Below, in pieces: positions 9,132-18,149 of a stretch of 64,000 bases of DNA. Within the stretch, counting starts at the first letter, position 1; every line of letters starts with the position of its first letter. The notes below the pieces were generated by a model. That model made no database searches. It was not told the DNA's origin and saw only the letters and a program-made list of their open reading frames with translations. Location: NCBI GenBank assembly GCA_041277045.1, contig JBGFSY010000001.1, forward strand, positions 496,001 to 560,000, written 5' to 3'. The DNA is from Reddybacter sp041277045 (GTDB taxonomy: Bacteria > Pseudomonadota > Gammaproteobacteria > Pseudomonadales > Porticoccaceae). The position numbers were made by a program, and so were the translations under genes.

Positions 9132-9298
9132 TACTCAAACACTTGCCACACTAATTGTCTTTGCTGCGCGGCAACAAGCTAATTGCTAAAACTTAACAGT
9201 AACTGTGTTTTTCTTTTAATAGAAAAGACTCATAGGTATTGACCCGGCGTTGATGCTGTTTGCTATCTCCGAGGCAAAATACGCCATTAAGCCTCTGA

Positions 9299-10075
9299 CT
9301 AAAAGCGCACCTCTATCCCTTGCTCAGCCATAAACGATTTTGCCTCGGCGATGCTATATTCTGAAAAATGGAAAATGCTCGCAGCCAGCACAGCATCTGC
9401 ACCACCCTCTAACACGCCATCCGCCAAATGCTGTAAACCCCCAACACCGCCGGATGCGATGACTGGAATATTTACCGCCTCGCTAACGGCCCGCGTCAAA
9501 CCCAGATCAAATCCATTTTTAGTACCATCTCTATCCATACTGGTGAGCAGGATTTCTCCAGCGCCATAGCTCGCCATCCGTTCGGCCCACGCCACCGCAT
9601 CAAGGCCCGTCGGTTTACGCCCGCCGTGGGTAAAAATCTCCCAGCGCTGTTCGTCCTTTGGTGCATCCACCTGCTTGGCATCAATAGCCACAACAATGCA
9701 CTGGGAACCAAACTTTTCAGCGGCCTGGCGAACAAACTCAGGGTTACTGACGGCGGCTGAATTAATGCCCACTTTGTCGGCCCCAGCCTGTAATAAGGCG
9801 CGAATATCTTCTAGCTTGCGCACCCCGCCACCCACTGTCAGGGGAATAAACACCTCGCTAGCCATGCGTTCAACGATGTGAATGGTTGTATCCCTACCCT
9901 CATGGCTAGCAGTAATATCGAGGAAGGTAATTTCATCAGCCCCCTCTTCGTCATAGCGCCGGGCAATCTCAACAGGGTCACCCGCATCGCGGATATCGAC
10001 AAACTGTACACCTTTGACAACACGTCCGTTGTCCACATCCAGACAGGGGATAATACGTTTAGCCAGAGCACTCAT
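9299..10075 (-). CDS. hisF: imidazole glycerol phosphate synthase, cyclase subunit
   Basis: TIM-barrel cyclase that, with HisH, makes imidazole glycerol phosphate and AICAR in histidine synthesis. The 258-residue product starts at 10075 (MSALAKRIIPCLDVDNGRVV), with the catalytic Asp in CLDVD, the phosphate loop TVGGGVR and the ASGGVGG site near the C-terminus. Length is standard. It stands apart from hisB, hisH and hisA, which in related genomes are usually adjacent. Here the upstream gene is a retropepsin-like protease, 88 bases away on the same strand. Confidence 0.96.
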   Translation of the reverse strand: MSALAKRIIPCLDVDNGRVVKGVQFVDIRDAGDPVEIARRYDEEGADEITFLDITASHEGRDTTIHIVERMASEVFIPLTVGGGVRKLEDIRALLQAGADKVGINSAAVSNPEFVRQAAEKFGSQCIVVAIDAKQVDAPKDEQRWEIFTHGGRKPTGLDAVAWAERMASYGAGEILLTSMDRDGTKNGFDLGLTRAVSEAVNIPVIASGGVGGLQHLADGVLEGGADAVLAASIFHFSEYSIAEAKSFMAEQGIEVRF

Positions 10076-10163
10076 GGGCAATCTCAATTTAATTTCTACT
10101 AGCGAATGATGCCCGGCAGGTGAAATACCTGGCAACTCTTTTAAACAAGGAGGTATAAAACAG

Positions 10164-10826
10164 TCAGAATTTTTTGCGAAAAACCATCACCCCTGCTTGC
10201 TCCGTCATTTCTACTTTACTGAGAAAGCTATTGCCCAGGAGTATATTGGTCGGGTGGTCACCATCAACCACTGAAGCAGTAATATTATGCAGGGTGATAC
10301 TGCCAACGCTCACCTTATCGAGCGTCACGCGGTATGTCTCAACCACACCGCCAGCTGTAGAGGCAAATCCCCTTTTGGCATTGCGCAGATTAATGCCCAG
10401 ACGGCGGGCTTCGTTAATATTCATGGCGACGGAGGTAGCACCCGTATCCACCATAAATTTAGCGGGGCGACCATTAATAGCGCCCGCAGTAAAAAAGTGG
10501 CCATTTCTGCCACGCGGAACCTTCACCTCAGAAAAGGCAGGCTTTTTGAAGGCAGTGGAAATCCGCTCAGATAAGCGCAAGGTGATGGTCTCCCCCTCGA
10601 CAAGAATGCTCGCCTGCTGGCTATTGCTACTCAACAGCTCTACACCCTCAGGGCTGCTGACCCCAACTCGAAGCAAACGCGGAGTGCCATTAATAATCAA
10701 CATGGCTTTATCTTTAAACAAACCCGAGGCAATGATTTCCGGTGATGCGTATAAAGGCGTACTGCACACGCAGAGTAATAACGCCAGATACAGGCCGGAT
10801 ATACGCTTATTTATCCTTTTTTTCAC
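10164..10826 (-). CDS. secreted retropepsin-like aspartic protease
   Basis: Single-domain clan AA aspartic protease (TIGR02281-like), 220 residues from the GTG at 10826, whose GTGA overlaps the pgpA stop. An N-terminal hydrophobic signal (GLYLALLLCVCSTPLYA) directs export; a middle region of unknown role (about 30-110) precedes the protease core with FMVDTGATSVAMN. Only one DTG motif is present, so a homodimer is needed for activity, as in retropepsins. A second half-motif near the C-terminus (NILLGNSFL) is typical. Substrate unknown. Translational coupling to pgpA suggests envelope-related expression. Confidence 0.82.
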   Translation of the reverse strand: MKKRINKRISGLYLALLLCVCSTPLYASPEIIASGLFKDKAMLIINGTPRLLRVGVSSPEGVELLSSNSQQASILVEGETITLRLSERISTAFKKPAFSEVKVPRGRNGHFFTAGAINGRPAKFMVDTGATSVAMNINEARRLGINLRNAKRGFASTAGGVVETYRVTLDKVSVGSITLHNITASVVDGDHPTNILLGNSFLSKVEMTEQAGVMVFRKKF

Positions 10827-11320
10827 ACACTCAAACCAAAAACAACCGCGACCAAACGTAACACTAACCATGTCATTACCCCCGCGAGAATATCGTCCAA
10901 CATAATACCCAGGCCACCCGGTACTTTTCTGTCCAGTACGCTAATGGGCCAGGGCTTGAGAATATCAAAGCAGCGGAACACCACAAAGCCGCTGACCAGC
11001 CAAAAAGAGCTTACAGGAAACCCCGCCAGGGCAATCCATAAACCGACAAACTCATCCCATACGATACTGGAAGGGTCTTTGGCCCCGAGCTTCTTCGCAG
11101 AATGCCCACAGATATAAATACCCACCAAGCTAGCAATAAGCAACGCTGCACATAAGTAGCCCATCGACAACAGGGCCAGTAATGGCACGAATAGCAGAGC
11201 CACCACGGTACCGGCCGTGCCCGGTGCAAAGGGCGACAAGCCACTACCAAAACCTAATCCCAGCAACAGAACGGGGTCTTTACGCAAGGAGGAAAACGTT
11301 GGCTTAAGTGGGAATGTCAT
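10823..11320 (-). CDS. pgpA: phosphatidylglycerophosphatase A
   Basis: Inner-membrane enzyme that dephosphorylates phosphatidylglycerophosphate to phosphatidylglycerol. The 165-residue product has the family signature GFGSGLSPFAPGT at the N-terminus, several hydrophobic segments, the SIVWDEFVG motif and C-terminal LDRKVPGGLGIMLDDILAG with the acidic pair used in catalysis. It follows thiL at 12 bases, the usual nusB-thiL-pgpA order. Confidence 0.95.
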   Translation of the reverse strand: MTFPLKPTFSSLRKDPVLLLGLGFGSGLSPFAPGTAGTVVALLFVPLLALLSMGYLCAALLIASLVGIYICGHSAKKLGAKDPSSIVWDEFVGLWIALAGFPVSSFWLVSGFVVFRCFDILKPWPISVLDRKVPGGLGIMLDDILAGVMTWLVLRLVAVVFGLSV

Positions 11321-11332
11321 ACAACTCTCTCA

Positions 11333-12295
11333 TTAAAAGTGCTTATAACCCGAGCATTCTACTTCAACAGCCTGGCCCCGCTCATCCACGCAGCGCACAC
11401 CCAGTCCTTCGTCAATCTGACCAATCGGCGTCGCCATCAGCAAGCCCTCATTAATCAGTCGCTGACAATGTGCCGCTCCATCTGCTGGCACGGTAAAACA
11501 AAGCTCGTAATCGTCGCCGCCCGTCAACGCCCAAGTACGCCCTTGTTCTGAAACTACAGCCCGCTGCAATGCCTGGGACAAGGGAAGCTTATCGACCTCC
11601 AGCAAAGCGCCAACCTGACTGGCCTTCGCAATATGTCCCAGATCGGCCAACAGACCATCGGAAATATCGATAGCCGCAGAAGCAAAATCTCTTATTTTCA
11701 GGCCTTCAGAAATACGCGGCTGAGGCTGCCAAAAGCGCCCTTCAAGATAAGCCGCATCCTCACTACCTGCCGACAACCTTCCCTCGATCGCCGCCAGCCC
11801 CCCGGCGCCATCGCCCAAAGAACCACTGACATAAATAATGTCACCGGGCTTTGCACCGCTACGCGTTAAGGCCTTATCCAGCGGCACGGAGCCCATCAGA
11901 GTAATGCTGATCGTCAGCGGCCCACGGGTCGTATCACCACCGACCAGAGCGCAATTGAATTGACAGGCCATGGCATTCAGCCCCGCACTAAACTCGGCGA
12001 GCCAATCTTGGTCGGCATCAGGTAGGGTCAGCGCCAGTTGAAACCAACGAGGTGTCGCTCCCATAGCGGCCATATCACTGAGGTTAACGGCCAGCGCTCG
12101 CTGGGCAATCAGCTGAGCTGGGGAGTCGAAGGGAAAGTGGACACCGGCCAACAAGGTGTCTGTTGTAACCGCCAGCACCTCACCAGTGGGTGGGGCCAGC
12201 AGAGCACAGTCATCACCGACACCCAGCAAGACGTCATTACCCGCACCACCGCAAGCTGAAAAGTAGCGATTTATCAGGCTAAACTCATCGGGCAT
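11333..12295 (-). CDS. thiL: thiamine-monophosphate kinase
   Basis: ATP-dependent kinase making thiamine diphosphate from thiamine monophosphate. The 320-residue product has the PurM-like fold motifs: DDCALL near the N-terminus, AVTTDTLLAGVHFP, LVGGDTTRGP and the C-terminal TGGDDYELCF. The ATG at 12295 gives the expected start (MPDEFSLI). Located between nusB and pgpA in the conserved order, about 80 bases after the nusB stop. Confidence 0.96.
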   Translation of the reverse strand: MPDEFSLINRYFSACGGAGNDVLLGVGDDCALLAPPTGEVLAVTTDTLLAGVHFPFDSPAQLIAQRALAVNLSDMAAMGATPRWFQLALTLPDADQDWLAEFSAGLNAMACQFNCALVGGDTTRGPLTISITLMGSVPLDKALTRSGAKPGDIIYVSGSLGDGAGGLAAIEGRLSAGSEDAAYLEGRFWQPQPRISEGLKIRDFASAAIDISDGLLADLGHIAKASQVGALLEVDKLPLSQALQRAVVSEQGRTWALTGGDDYELCFTVPADGAAHCQRLINEGLLMATPIGQIDEGLGVRCVDERGQAVEVECSGYKHF

Positions 12296-12374
12296 TGTCA
12301 GAAGTCTCGGCGTATCTAATTCTAGTCAGAGTTCGATGAATGGTCGCCCATGACTGCCAGCGACCAGCATGCCG

Positions 12375-12824
12375 CTAGCCCTTACCCTTGCTAGCGGCTA
12401 TCTCCACGCGCCGCGCTCGCGCAGCGACGCGGTCAACAACACCATTGATATATTTATAGGCGTCTGTCGGACCAAATGTTTTGGCTAAATTAACAGCCTC
12501 GTTAATCACCACGCGATAGGGGATATCAATACGGTGCAGTAGCTCGTAGACGCTAATACGCAACACCGCCAGGGAGATAGGGTCCAGGGCCTCGGGATCG
12601 CGATCAAGAAACTCCCGGTAGGCAGCATCGAGCTCTTCAAGCTTGACGGGTATTTCATGCAGCAACTCGCGAAAGAATTCAGAGTCCGCTTTCGCCATGC
12701 CCTTTTCAGCCATGTACTGGGCTTCAATGGCACCAATACTGGCACCCGACAACTGCCACTGATACAAAGCCTGAACTAGCATGTGGCGGGCTTTTTTGCG
12801 CGCGGAAGGCAGAGAAGATGACAC
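12375..12824 (-). CDS. nusB: transcription antitermination factor NusB
   Basis: RNA-binding factor that joins NusE (S10) at boxA in rRNA antitermination. From the GTG at 12824, with GGGGGA spaced well upstream and four bases after the ribH stop, the product is 149 residues. The sequence RKKARHMLVQALYQWQLSG and the C-terminal NEAVNLAKTFG ... INGVVD are typical of NusB. A longer frame to 12848 overlaps ribH and lacks similarity at its N-terminus. Part of the ribH-nusB-thiL group. Confidence 0.95.
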   Translation of the reverse strand: MSSSLPSARKKARHMLVQALYQWQLSGASIGAIEAQYMAEKGMAKADSEFFRELLHEIPVKLEELDAAYREFLDRDPEALDPISLAVLRISVYELLHRIDIPYRVVINEAVNLAKTFGPTDAYKYINGVVDRVAARARRVEIAASKGKG

Positions 12825-12828
12825 GCAG

Positions 12829-13305
12829 TTAATCCCCCAACTGGGCAAACAGGGAAACCATTTCTAGAGCCGTCAAAGCGGCTTCAACGCCCTTGTTCTC
12901 ATCGTTATCGCCAGAGCGCTCCTCCGACTGTTGTAAGTCATCAGTAGTCAGCACGCCAAAGGCAATGGGCAGGCCAGTGACCAGGGCCACTTCGCCGATG
13001 CCACGAGCGCATTCACCGCAAACGTACTCAAAGTGCGGCGTACCACCGCGTATCACACACCCCAGAGTGATCACTGCATCGACATTACCCTGTTCGGCAA
13101 TCTTCATCGCCGTCGCGGGTAATTCAAAGGCGCCGGGCACGCGTATCACGTCGATACTTTCATCGGCCACGTTGTGGCGCGCCAGGGCACGCAAAGCGCC
13201 ATTCAACAGGTTCTCGGTAATATTGCCGTTCCAGCGGGCAACAACAATGGCAAAGCGAGCTTCGCCGACAGTAAAATCACCTTCGACAGGTCTGAATTCG
13301 CTCAT
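12829..13305 (-). CDS. ribH: 6,7-dimethyl-8-ribityllumazine synthase
   Basis: Condenses 5-amino-6-ribitylaminouracil with dihydroxybutanone phosphate in riboflavin synthesis. The 158-residue product has the substrate sites RVPGAFELP and TLGCVIRGGTPHFEYV and the C-terminal FGVLTTDDLQQSEER, all characteristic. It forms icosahedral or pentameric assemblies in the family. It lies between ribBA and nusB in the standard order. Confidence 0.97.
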   Translation of the reverse strand: MSEFRPVEGDFTVGEARFAIVVARWNGNITENLLNGALRALARHNVADESIDVIRVPGAFELPATAMKIAEQGNVDAVITLGCVIRGGTPHFEYVCGECARGIGEVALVTGLPIAFGVLTTDDLQQSEERSGDNDENKGVEAALTALEMVSLFAQLGD

Positions 13306-13363
13306 TTTTGTATCCTGATTTGCAAGTTAGTTTTGGCTATTTTCAAGGTGGTAACACTCAAGC

Positions 13364-14473
13364 CTAGTGACACTCAATATAGTCGACAACTTCCAGATCG
13401 AAACCAGAAATCGCCGTAAAGCGGAACGGCGCACTCATGACCCGTAGCTTCTTGGCCCCCAGGTCGCGCAAAATCTGCGAACCCGCACCAATCTGTAGGT
13501 ACACGGTTTCGGAGGCACTTTTTTCCGGTGTTTGATCGGCCATCAAAAAATCCAAATCGCGCTCCACCGTCTCCGGATTTTCGTCCTGTAAAATCACCAC
13601 AATAATACCGCTGCCCTCTTCGGCAACCCGCTCCATGGCCTTGTGCAGGGTCCAGCTTTTATGAGTGCCACCACTGTCTAAGCCAAAGAGATCCCGTACC
13701 ACCGTTGGCAAATGCACGCGTACAGCAACGGGAATCTCGGGATCAATTTCACCTTTAACCAGGGCAAAGTGCTTGTGATTTCTGGGACCATCGAGATAGG
13801 TGTGCAGCGTAAACTCACCGTAGGGTGTTTGTATTTTACGTTGCTTAATCGGCTCCACGGTTTTCTCATTGAGCACCCGGTGGTGGATCAAGTCGGCAAT
13901 GGTGCCAATTTTCAGATCGTGCTTTTCGGCAAAGGCCTCGAGATCGGGGCGCCGCGCCATGGTCCCATCGTCGTTCATAATTTCGACGATGACCGCCGCC
14001 GGCTCACAGCCGGCTAAACCGGCCAAGTCGCAGCCTGCCTCGGTGTGCCCGGCCCGACTCAAGACACCGCCAGCCTGGGCTTTGAGTGGGAAAATATGGC
14101 CCGGCTGGACAATGTCTGTCGGCCCGGCATTACGGGCTACTGCCGCCTGTACTGTTTTCGCGCGGTCGGCGGCAGAAATACCCGTGGTCACACCCTCGGC
14201 CGCCTCGATGGACACCGTAAAGTTGGTACCGTGGGCATCGTTATTGTTATCCACCATCAAGGGCAGCGCCAATTGCTGGCAGCGCTGCTCTTGCAAGGTC
14301 ATGCAAATCAGACCACGAGCGTGCATCGCCATAAAATTAATATCTTCGGGCCGGACTTTCTCAGCGGCAATCACCAAATCGCCCTCGTTCTCCCTATCTT
14401 CATCATCCATAAGGATGACCATTTTGCCCTGGCGGATATCTTCAATCAGTTCTTCGATAGTATTCAAGTTCAT
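13364..14473 (-). CDS. ribB: 3,4-dihydroxy-2-butanone-4-phosphate synthase fused to degenerate GTP cyclohydrolase II domain
   Basis: The N-terminal domain (1-200) is a complete RibB: MDDEDRENEGDLVIAAE, GLICM, and HTEAGCDLA. The C-terminal domain (about 205-369) has the RibA fold outline, but the zinc-binding C-x10-C-x-C site is absent; that stretch reads LFGLDSGGTHKSWTLHKAM with no cysteine. GTP cyclohydrolase II activity is therefore not expected, and a separate ribA must exist elsewhere. This ribBX-like arrangement is known in pseudomonads. Many databases would call it RibBA. It lies between ribE and ribH. Confidence 0.93.
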   Translation of the reverse strand: MNLNTIEELIEDIRQGKMVILMDDEDRENEGDLVIAAEKVRPEDINFMAMHARGLICMTLQEQRCQQLALPLMVDNNNDAHGTNFTVSIEAAEGVTTGISAADRAKTVQAAVARNAGPTDIVQPGHIFPLKAQAGGVLSRAGHTEAGCDLAGLAGCEPAAVIVEIMNDDGTMARRPDLEAFAEKHDLKIGTIADLIHHRVLNEKTVEPIKQRKIQTPYGEFTLHTYLDGPRNHKHFALVKGEIDPEIPVAVRVHLPTVVRDLFGLDSGGTHKSWTLHKAMERVAEEGSGIIVVILQDENPETVERDLDFLMADQTPEKSASETVYLQIGAGSQILRDLGAKKLRVMSAPFRFTAISGFDLEVVDYIECH

Positions 14474-14484
14474 GGTGTTAGCCT

Positions 14485-15138
14485 TTAATCTAAAATTTTA
14501 TTGACCAGAGTGGAGAGAGAAACGTCATCGCTCTTCAGCGCAGCTTTGTCACCGAGCAACAGACGCTCGAGGTAGCGGGCGATCACATCGACTTCCAAAT
14601 TAACCTTGGTACCGAGCTGGTAAGCGCCAAATACCGTGTGTGCCAGGGTGTGGGGGACGATATTCAACTCGAACTCATCGCCCGACACCGCATTCACGGT
14701 GAGGCTGGTGCCATCAACCGATATCGAACCCTTATGGGCGATATAGCGCGCCAGCTCGGCCGGGGCCTTGATACGAAAGCGCTCCGAACGCGCATCTTGA
14801 TGGCGCTCGAGAACTTCACCAACACCGTCGACATGACCGGAAACCAGATGGCCGCCAAGTCGAGTGGTCGGCGTTAACGCGCGCTCAAGATTGACCGGCG
14901 AGCCCGTTTGCCATTGCCCGGCGGTAGTGAAGTTCAAGGTTTCTATGGACACATCGGCAATAAAGCCGTCGCCCGGTAGTTCAACTACCGTCAGACAAAC
15001 CCCGTTGACGGCGATGCTGTCACCCAATACCACATCACCCAGCTTAAGGCTGCCGGTGCGGATATGCAGGCGTAAATCACCGCCCCGCTTTTCGCTCACG
15101 CCGATTTCGCCCAGTGCCTCAATTATGCCTGTGAACAT
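14485..15138 (-). CDS. ribE: riboflavin synthase, alpha subunit
   Basis: Dismutates two lumazine molecules to riboflavin. The 217-residue product shows the internal duplication of the family: each half starts with a Lum-binding motif (MFTGIIEALGEI and LGGHLVSGHVDGVGEV), with VNGVCLTV in the first half and VDGTSLTVN in the second. The ATG at 15138 lies inside the end of ribD, a 16-base overlap, suggesting coupled translation. Confidence 0.97.
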   Translation of the reverse strand: MFTGIIEALGEIGVSEKRGGDLRLHIRTGSLKLGDVVLGDSIAVNGVCLTVVELPGDGFIADVSIETLNFTTAGQWQTGSPVNLERALTPTTRLGGHLVSGHVDGVGEVLERHQDARSERFRIKAPAELARYIAHKGSISVDGTSLTVNAVSGDEFELNIVPHTLAHTVFGAYQLGTKVNLEVDVIARYLERLLLGDKAALKSDDVSLSTLVNKILD

Positions 15139-16232
15139 GTCTCACCACCCGGTGTTGCTGTAATGCGCCAGTCTTTTCCGACGGCGCGAATATCGGTAAT
15201 TTCAAGTGCCACTGCTTCCGACATCGTACTGAATGGCAGAACCGCCATTGGCATGGCATCGCTGCCCATTAACTTTGGCGCCATATAAATAATCAGTTCA
15301 TCCACCAGACCTTGCTCGAGGAAAACCCCGGCCAACTTGCCACCGGCTTCGACCAGCACATCGCTGTACTCGCGACGACCCAGTTCGAGCAACAAAGCCG
15401 GTAAATCGACCTTGCCATTTTCATTCGGCAGCGAACAAATCTCTGCCCCCTTAACACTGCCTTCATTCTGAGCCGTTGCTATCAACACCGCACCCGGCGG
15501 CTGGAGAATGTTCAAGCCCTCGGTGGTGCGCAGTCGACTATCGACTATCACGCGCAGAGGCTGCAGTTCTGCCAGCTCTTCCACGCTAAGACCGGGCTGA
15601 CTTTCGCGCACGTTGAGCGAGGGGTTATCCTCAAGCACCGTGCCAATACCGGTAATTATAGCCGCGTTTTCAGCCCGCAAACGCTGCACATCACTGCGCG
15701 CGGCGGGGCCGGTAATCCACTGGCTTTCGCCGCTGGCCATGGCCGAGCGAGCATCCATACTGGCCGCCAGTTTTAGGCTCACCCGAGGCAAGCCAGTTTG
15801 GCAGCGCTTAACAAAACCTAAATTTAAAGCCCGCGCTTCTTGTTCCAGCACCGGCCCATCAACGGCAACACCTGCAGCTTCTAACTTGCCAATACCACCG
15901 GCGGCAACACGGTGGGGGTCGGCCAAACCATAAACTACGCGCGCAACGCCGGCCGTAATTAAAGCCTCGGCACAGGGCGGGGTACGGCCGTGATGATTGC
16001 AGGGCTCCAGCGACACATAGGCCGTTGCTCCACGCGCCTTTTCACCCGCATCTTTTAAAGCAACAACCTCAGCATGGGGACCGCCAGCGCGATGATGCCA
16101 GCCCTCGCCGACCACCTCGCCAGCGCGAACAATCAGACAACCCACGCGGGGATTGGGCCGAGCGGTGTACCAGCCCTTTTTCGCCAGCTGTATGGCTCGT
16201 GCCATATGGCCGCTATCGGCCGCAGTCATCAT
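15123..16232 (-). CDS. ribD: bifunctional riboflavin deaminase/reductase RibD
   Basis: Two consecutive steps of riboflavin synthesis. The deaminase domain (1-145) carries the zinc site HAE and PCNHHGRTPPC. The reductase domain (150-369) has SLKLAASMDARSA, an NADPH-binding region and VEAGGKLAGVFL. Length 369 is standard. It begins 15 bases after nrdR stops, and nrdR-ribD is a conserved pair. Confidence 0.97.
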   Translation of the reverse strand: MMTAADSGHMARAIQLAKKGWYTARPNPRVGCLIVRAGEVVGEGWHHRAGGPHAEVVALKDAGEKARGATAYVSLEPCNHHGRTPPCAEALITAGVARVVYGLADPHRVAAGGIGKLEAAGVAVDGPVLEQEARALNLGFVKRCQTGLPRVSLKLAASMDARSAMASGESQWITGPAARSDVQRLRAENAAIITGIGTVLEDNPSLNVRESQPGLSVEELAELQPLRVIVDSRLRTTEGLNILQPPGAVLIATAQNEGSVKGAEICSLPNENGKVDLPALLLELGRREYSDVLVEAGGKLAGVFLEQGLVDELIIYMAPKLMGSDAMPMAVLPFSTMSEAVALEITDIRAVGKDWRITATPGGETCSQA

Positions 16233-16247
16233 TGTTCAAAACCCTTG

Positions 16248-16727
16248 CTAGGCACCCTCTTTGCCCGTCCCATCATCTTCCTTTTCAAGGCGATCGAGCT
16301 CGGCGCGGAATTCATTCAAATCTTGGAAGCTGCGATAGACCGAAGCAAAGCGTACATAGGCGACATCGTCGAGTCCGCGCAATTGCTCCATGACTTTTTC
16401 GCCGATCATGCGCGAGGAAATTTCCCGCTCGCCGGCACTTTGCAGCGAGCGCTTAATTTGCGAGAACGCGGCCTCCACCTGCTCGGTGCTCACCGGGCGT
16501 TTTTCCAGCGCCCGGTGCAGCCCTGCGCGCAACTTGTCTTCGTTGAAGGGCTCGCGGCTTTCGTCCTGCTTGATAACCCGGGGCATTAGCAACTCAGCCA
16601 CTTCAAAGGTGGTATAGCGTTCTTTGCAGGAGACACATTCGCGCCGCCGGCGCACCTGATCACCCTCGGCAACCAGCCGAGAATCAATCACTTTGGTATC
16701 GTTAGCGCCGCAAAAGGGGCAATGCAT
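16248..16727 (-). CDS. nrdR: transcriptional repressor NrdR
   Basis: Zinc-ribbon/ATP-cone repressor of ribonucleotide reductase genes that responds to dATP/ATP. The 159-residue product has CPFC and CVSC as zinc ligands in the first 35 residues, followed by an ATP-cone domain (about 49-139). Typical length and place, directly upstream of ribD. No NrdR boxes were recognised in the window. Confidence 0.97.
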   Translation of the reverse strand: MHCPFCGANDTKVIDSRLVAEGDQVRRRRECVSCKERYTTFEVAELLMPRVIKQDESREPFNEDKLRAGLHRALEKRPVSTEQVEAAFSQIKRSLQSAGEREISSRMIGEKVMEQLRGLDDVAYVRFASVYRSFQDLNEFRAELDRLEKEDDGTGKEGA

Positions 16728-16764
16728 GGAGATAGTCCATCGGGCAGAAATTAGCCGCGCATAC

Positions 16765-16798
16765 TAACACAAAGCCCTCTGTCTCGGGCTTTGTGTTA
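16765..16798. repeat. 13-bp perfect inverted repeat between glyA and nrdR
   Basis: TAACACAAAGCCC / GGGCTTTGTGTTA with an 8-base loop, between the glyA stop (16881) and the nrdR start (16727), both minus-strand genes. Without a T-run on the minus strand it is a weak intrinsic terminator at best. It may end glyA transcription, stabilise its 3' end, or act in the nrdR leader. Confidence 0.6.
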
Positions 16799-16880
16799 CA
16801 TCAAGCAAACACAGAGCATTGCAGCGCCTGGTGCAACTCAGCAAACAAGCCGGCGCCAGGGCTTTCGATTGAGCGAAATC

Positions 16881-18149
16881 TTAGATTTCTTTATAAACCG
16901 GGTGCAACTTACAAATAGCCAAGACCTTGGCTTTAACTTCAGCTATCACCTGTTCAGAACTATCATCTTCCAAAGAAGCCAGCACATCACACATCCAGTG
17001 GGTCAGCTCAACCGTGTCGGCTTCACTAAAACCACGGGTGGTAATCGCCGGGGTGCCAACGCGTAAGCCACTGGTGACAAAGGGTGAGCGCGGATCATTG
17101 GGCACTGCATTTTTATTGACAGTGATATTCGCCTGGCCCAAAGCGGCATCGGCATCTTTGCCGGTGTAGTCCTTACCAATCAGGTTAACCAGCATCAAAT
17201 GGTCGTCGGTGCCGCCGGAGACAATATCAATGCCGCGCGCAATAAAGGTTGCCGCCATCGCACGCGCGTTAACCACGACCTGCTGCTGGTAGGTCTTGAA
17301 ATCGTCGCTCATCGCCTCTTTAAAGCTGACGGCTTTAGCGGCGATAACGTGCATCAAAGGGCCACCCTGACCACCGGGGAAAACCGCAGAGTTAAACTTC
17401 TTCTCCAGCGCTTCGTTGGCACGGGCGAGAATCAGTCCGCCACGGGGGCCACGCAGGGTTTTATGGGTCGTCGTGGTCACCACATCGGCAATGGGAACGG
17501 GATTGGGATAGCAACCAGCTGCAACTAAGCCGGCAACGTGGGCCATATCGACCATCAGATAGGCGCCTACCTTGTCGGCGATATCGCGAAAACGCTGCCA
17601 GTCCATAACGCGCGAATAGGCTGAAAAGCCGGCGATAATCATTTTTGGCTTGTGCTCCAGCGCCAGCGCTTCCACCTGGGCGTAATCGACTTCGCCGGTG
17701 GCGTTGTCGAGACCGTACTGAATCGCATTGTAAGTCTTGCCAGAAAAACTCGGCTTGGCACCGTGGGTCAGGTGGCCACCGTCGGCAAGACTCATGCCCA
17801 ACACGGTATCGCCCGGTTCGCAAAGCGCTTGATAAACAGCGGCGTTGGCCTGAGAACCCGAATGGGGCTGCACATTGGCGTAGTCGGCACCGAACAGTTC
17901 TTTAGCGCGCTCTACCGCCAACTCTTCGGCCACATCGACATACTCGCAACCGCCGTAATAGCGCTTGCCCGGATAGCCTTCAGCATATTTATTGGTGAGT
18001 ACCGTACCCTGGGCAACCATCACCTGGGGACTGGTGTAATTTTCAGAGGCAATCAACTCAATGTGCTCTTCTTGACGGCGCTCTTCATCTTGTATCGATT
18101 GCCAAATCTCTGGGTCGAACTGGGCCAGGGTCTGCTGATTATCAAACAT
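16881..18149 (-). CDS. glyA: serine hydroxymethyltransferase
   Basis: PLP enzyme that converts serine and tetrahydrofolate to glycine and methylene-tetrahydrofolate. The 422-residue product has the usual N-terminal ELIASENYTS, the folate/PLP residues around HSGSQANAAVY, and the PLP-binding Lys230 in TTTTHKTLRGPRGG. Upstream of nrdR in the same direction, an order found in several gammaproteobacteria. A GC-rich imperfect inverted repeat lies in its leader around 18190-18211. Confidence 0.98.
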   Translation of the reverse strand: MFDNQQTLAQFDPEIWQSIQDEERRQEEHIELIASENYTSPQVMVAQGTVLTNKYAEGYPGKRYYGGCEYVDVAEELAVERAKELFGADYANVQPHSGSQANAAVYQALCEPGDTVLGMSLADGGHLTHGAKPSFSGKTYNAIQYGLDNATGEVDYAQVEALALEHKPKMIIAGFSAYSRVMDWQRFRDIADKVGAYLMVDMAHVAGLVAAGCYPNPVPIADVVTTTTHKTLRGPRGGLILARANEALEKKFNSAVFPGGQGGPLMHVIAAKAVSFKEAMSDDFKTYQQQVVVNARAMAATFIARGIDIVSGGTDDHLMLVNLIGKDYTGKDADAALGQANITVNKNAVPNDPRSPFVTSGLRVGTPAITTRGFSEADTVELTHWMCDVLASLEDDSSEQVIAEVKAKVLAICKLHPVYKEI

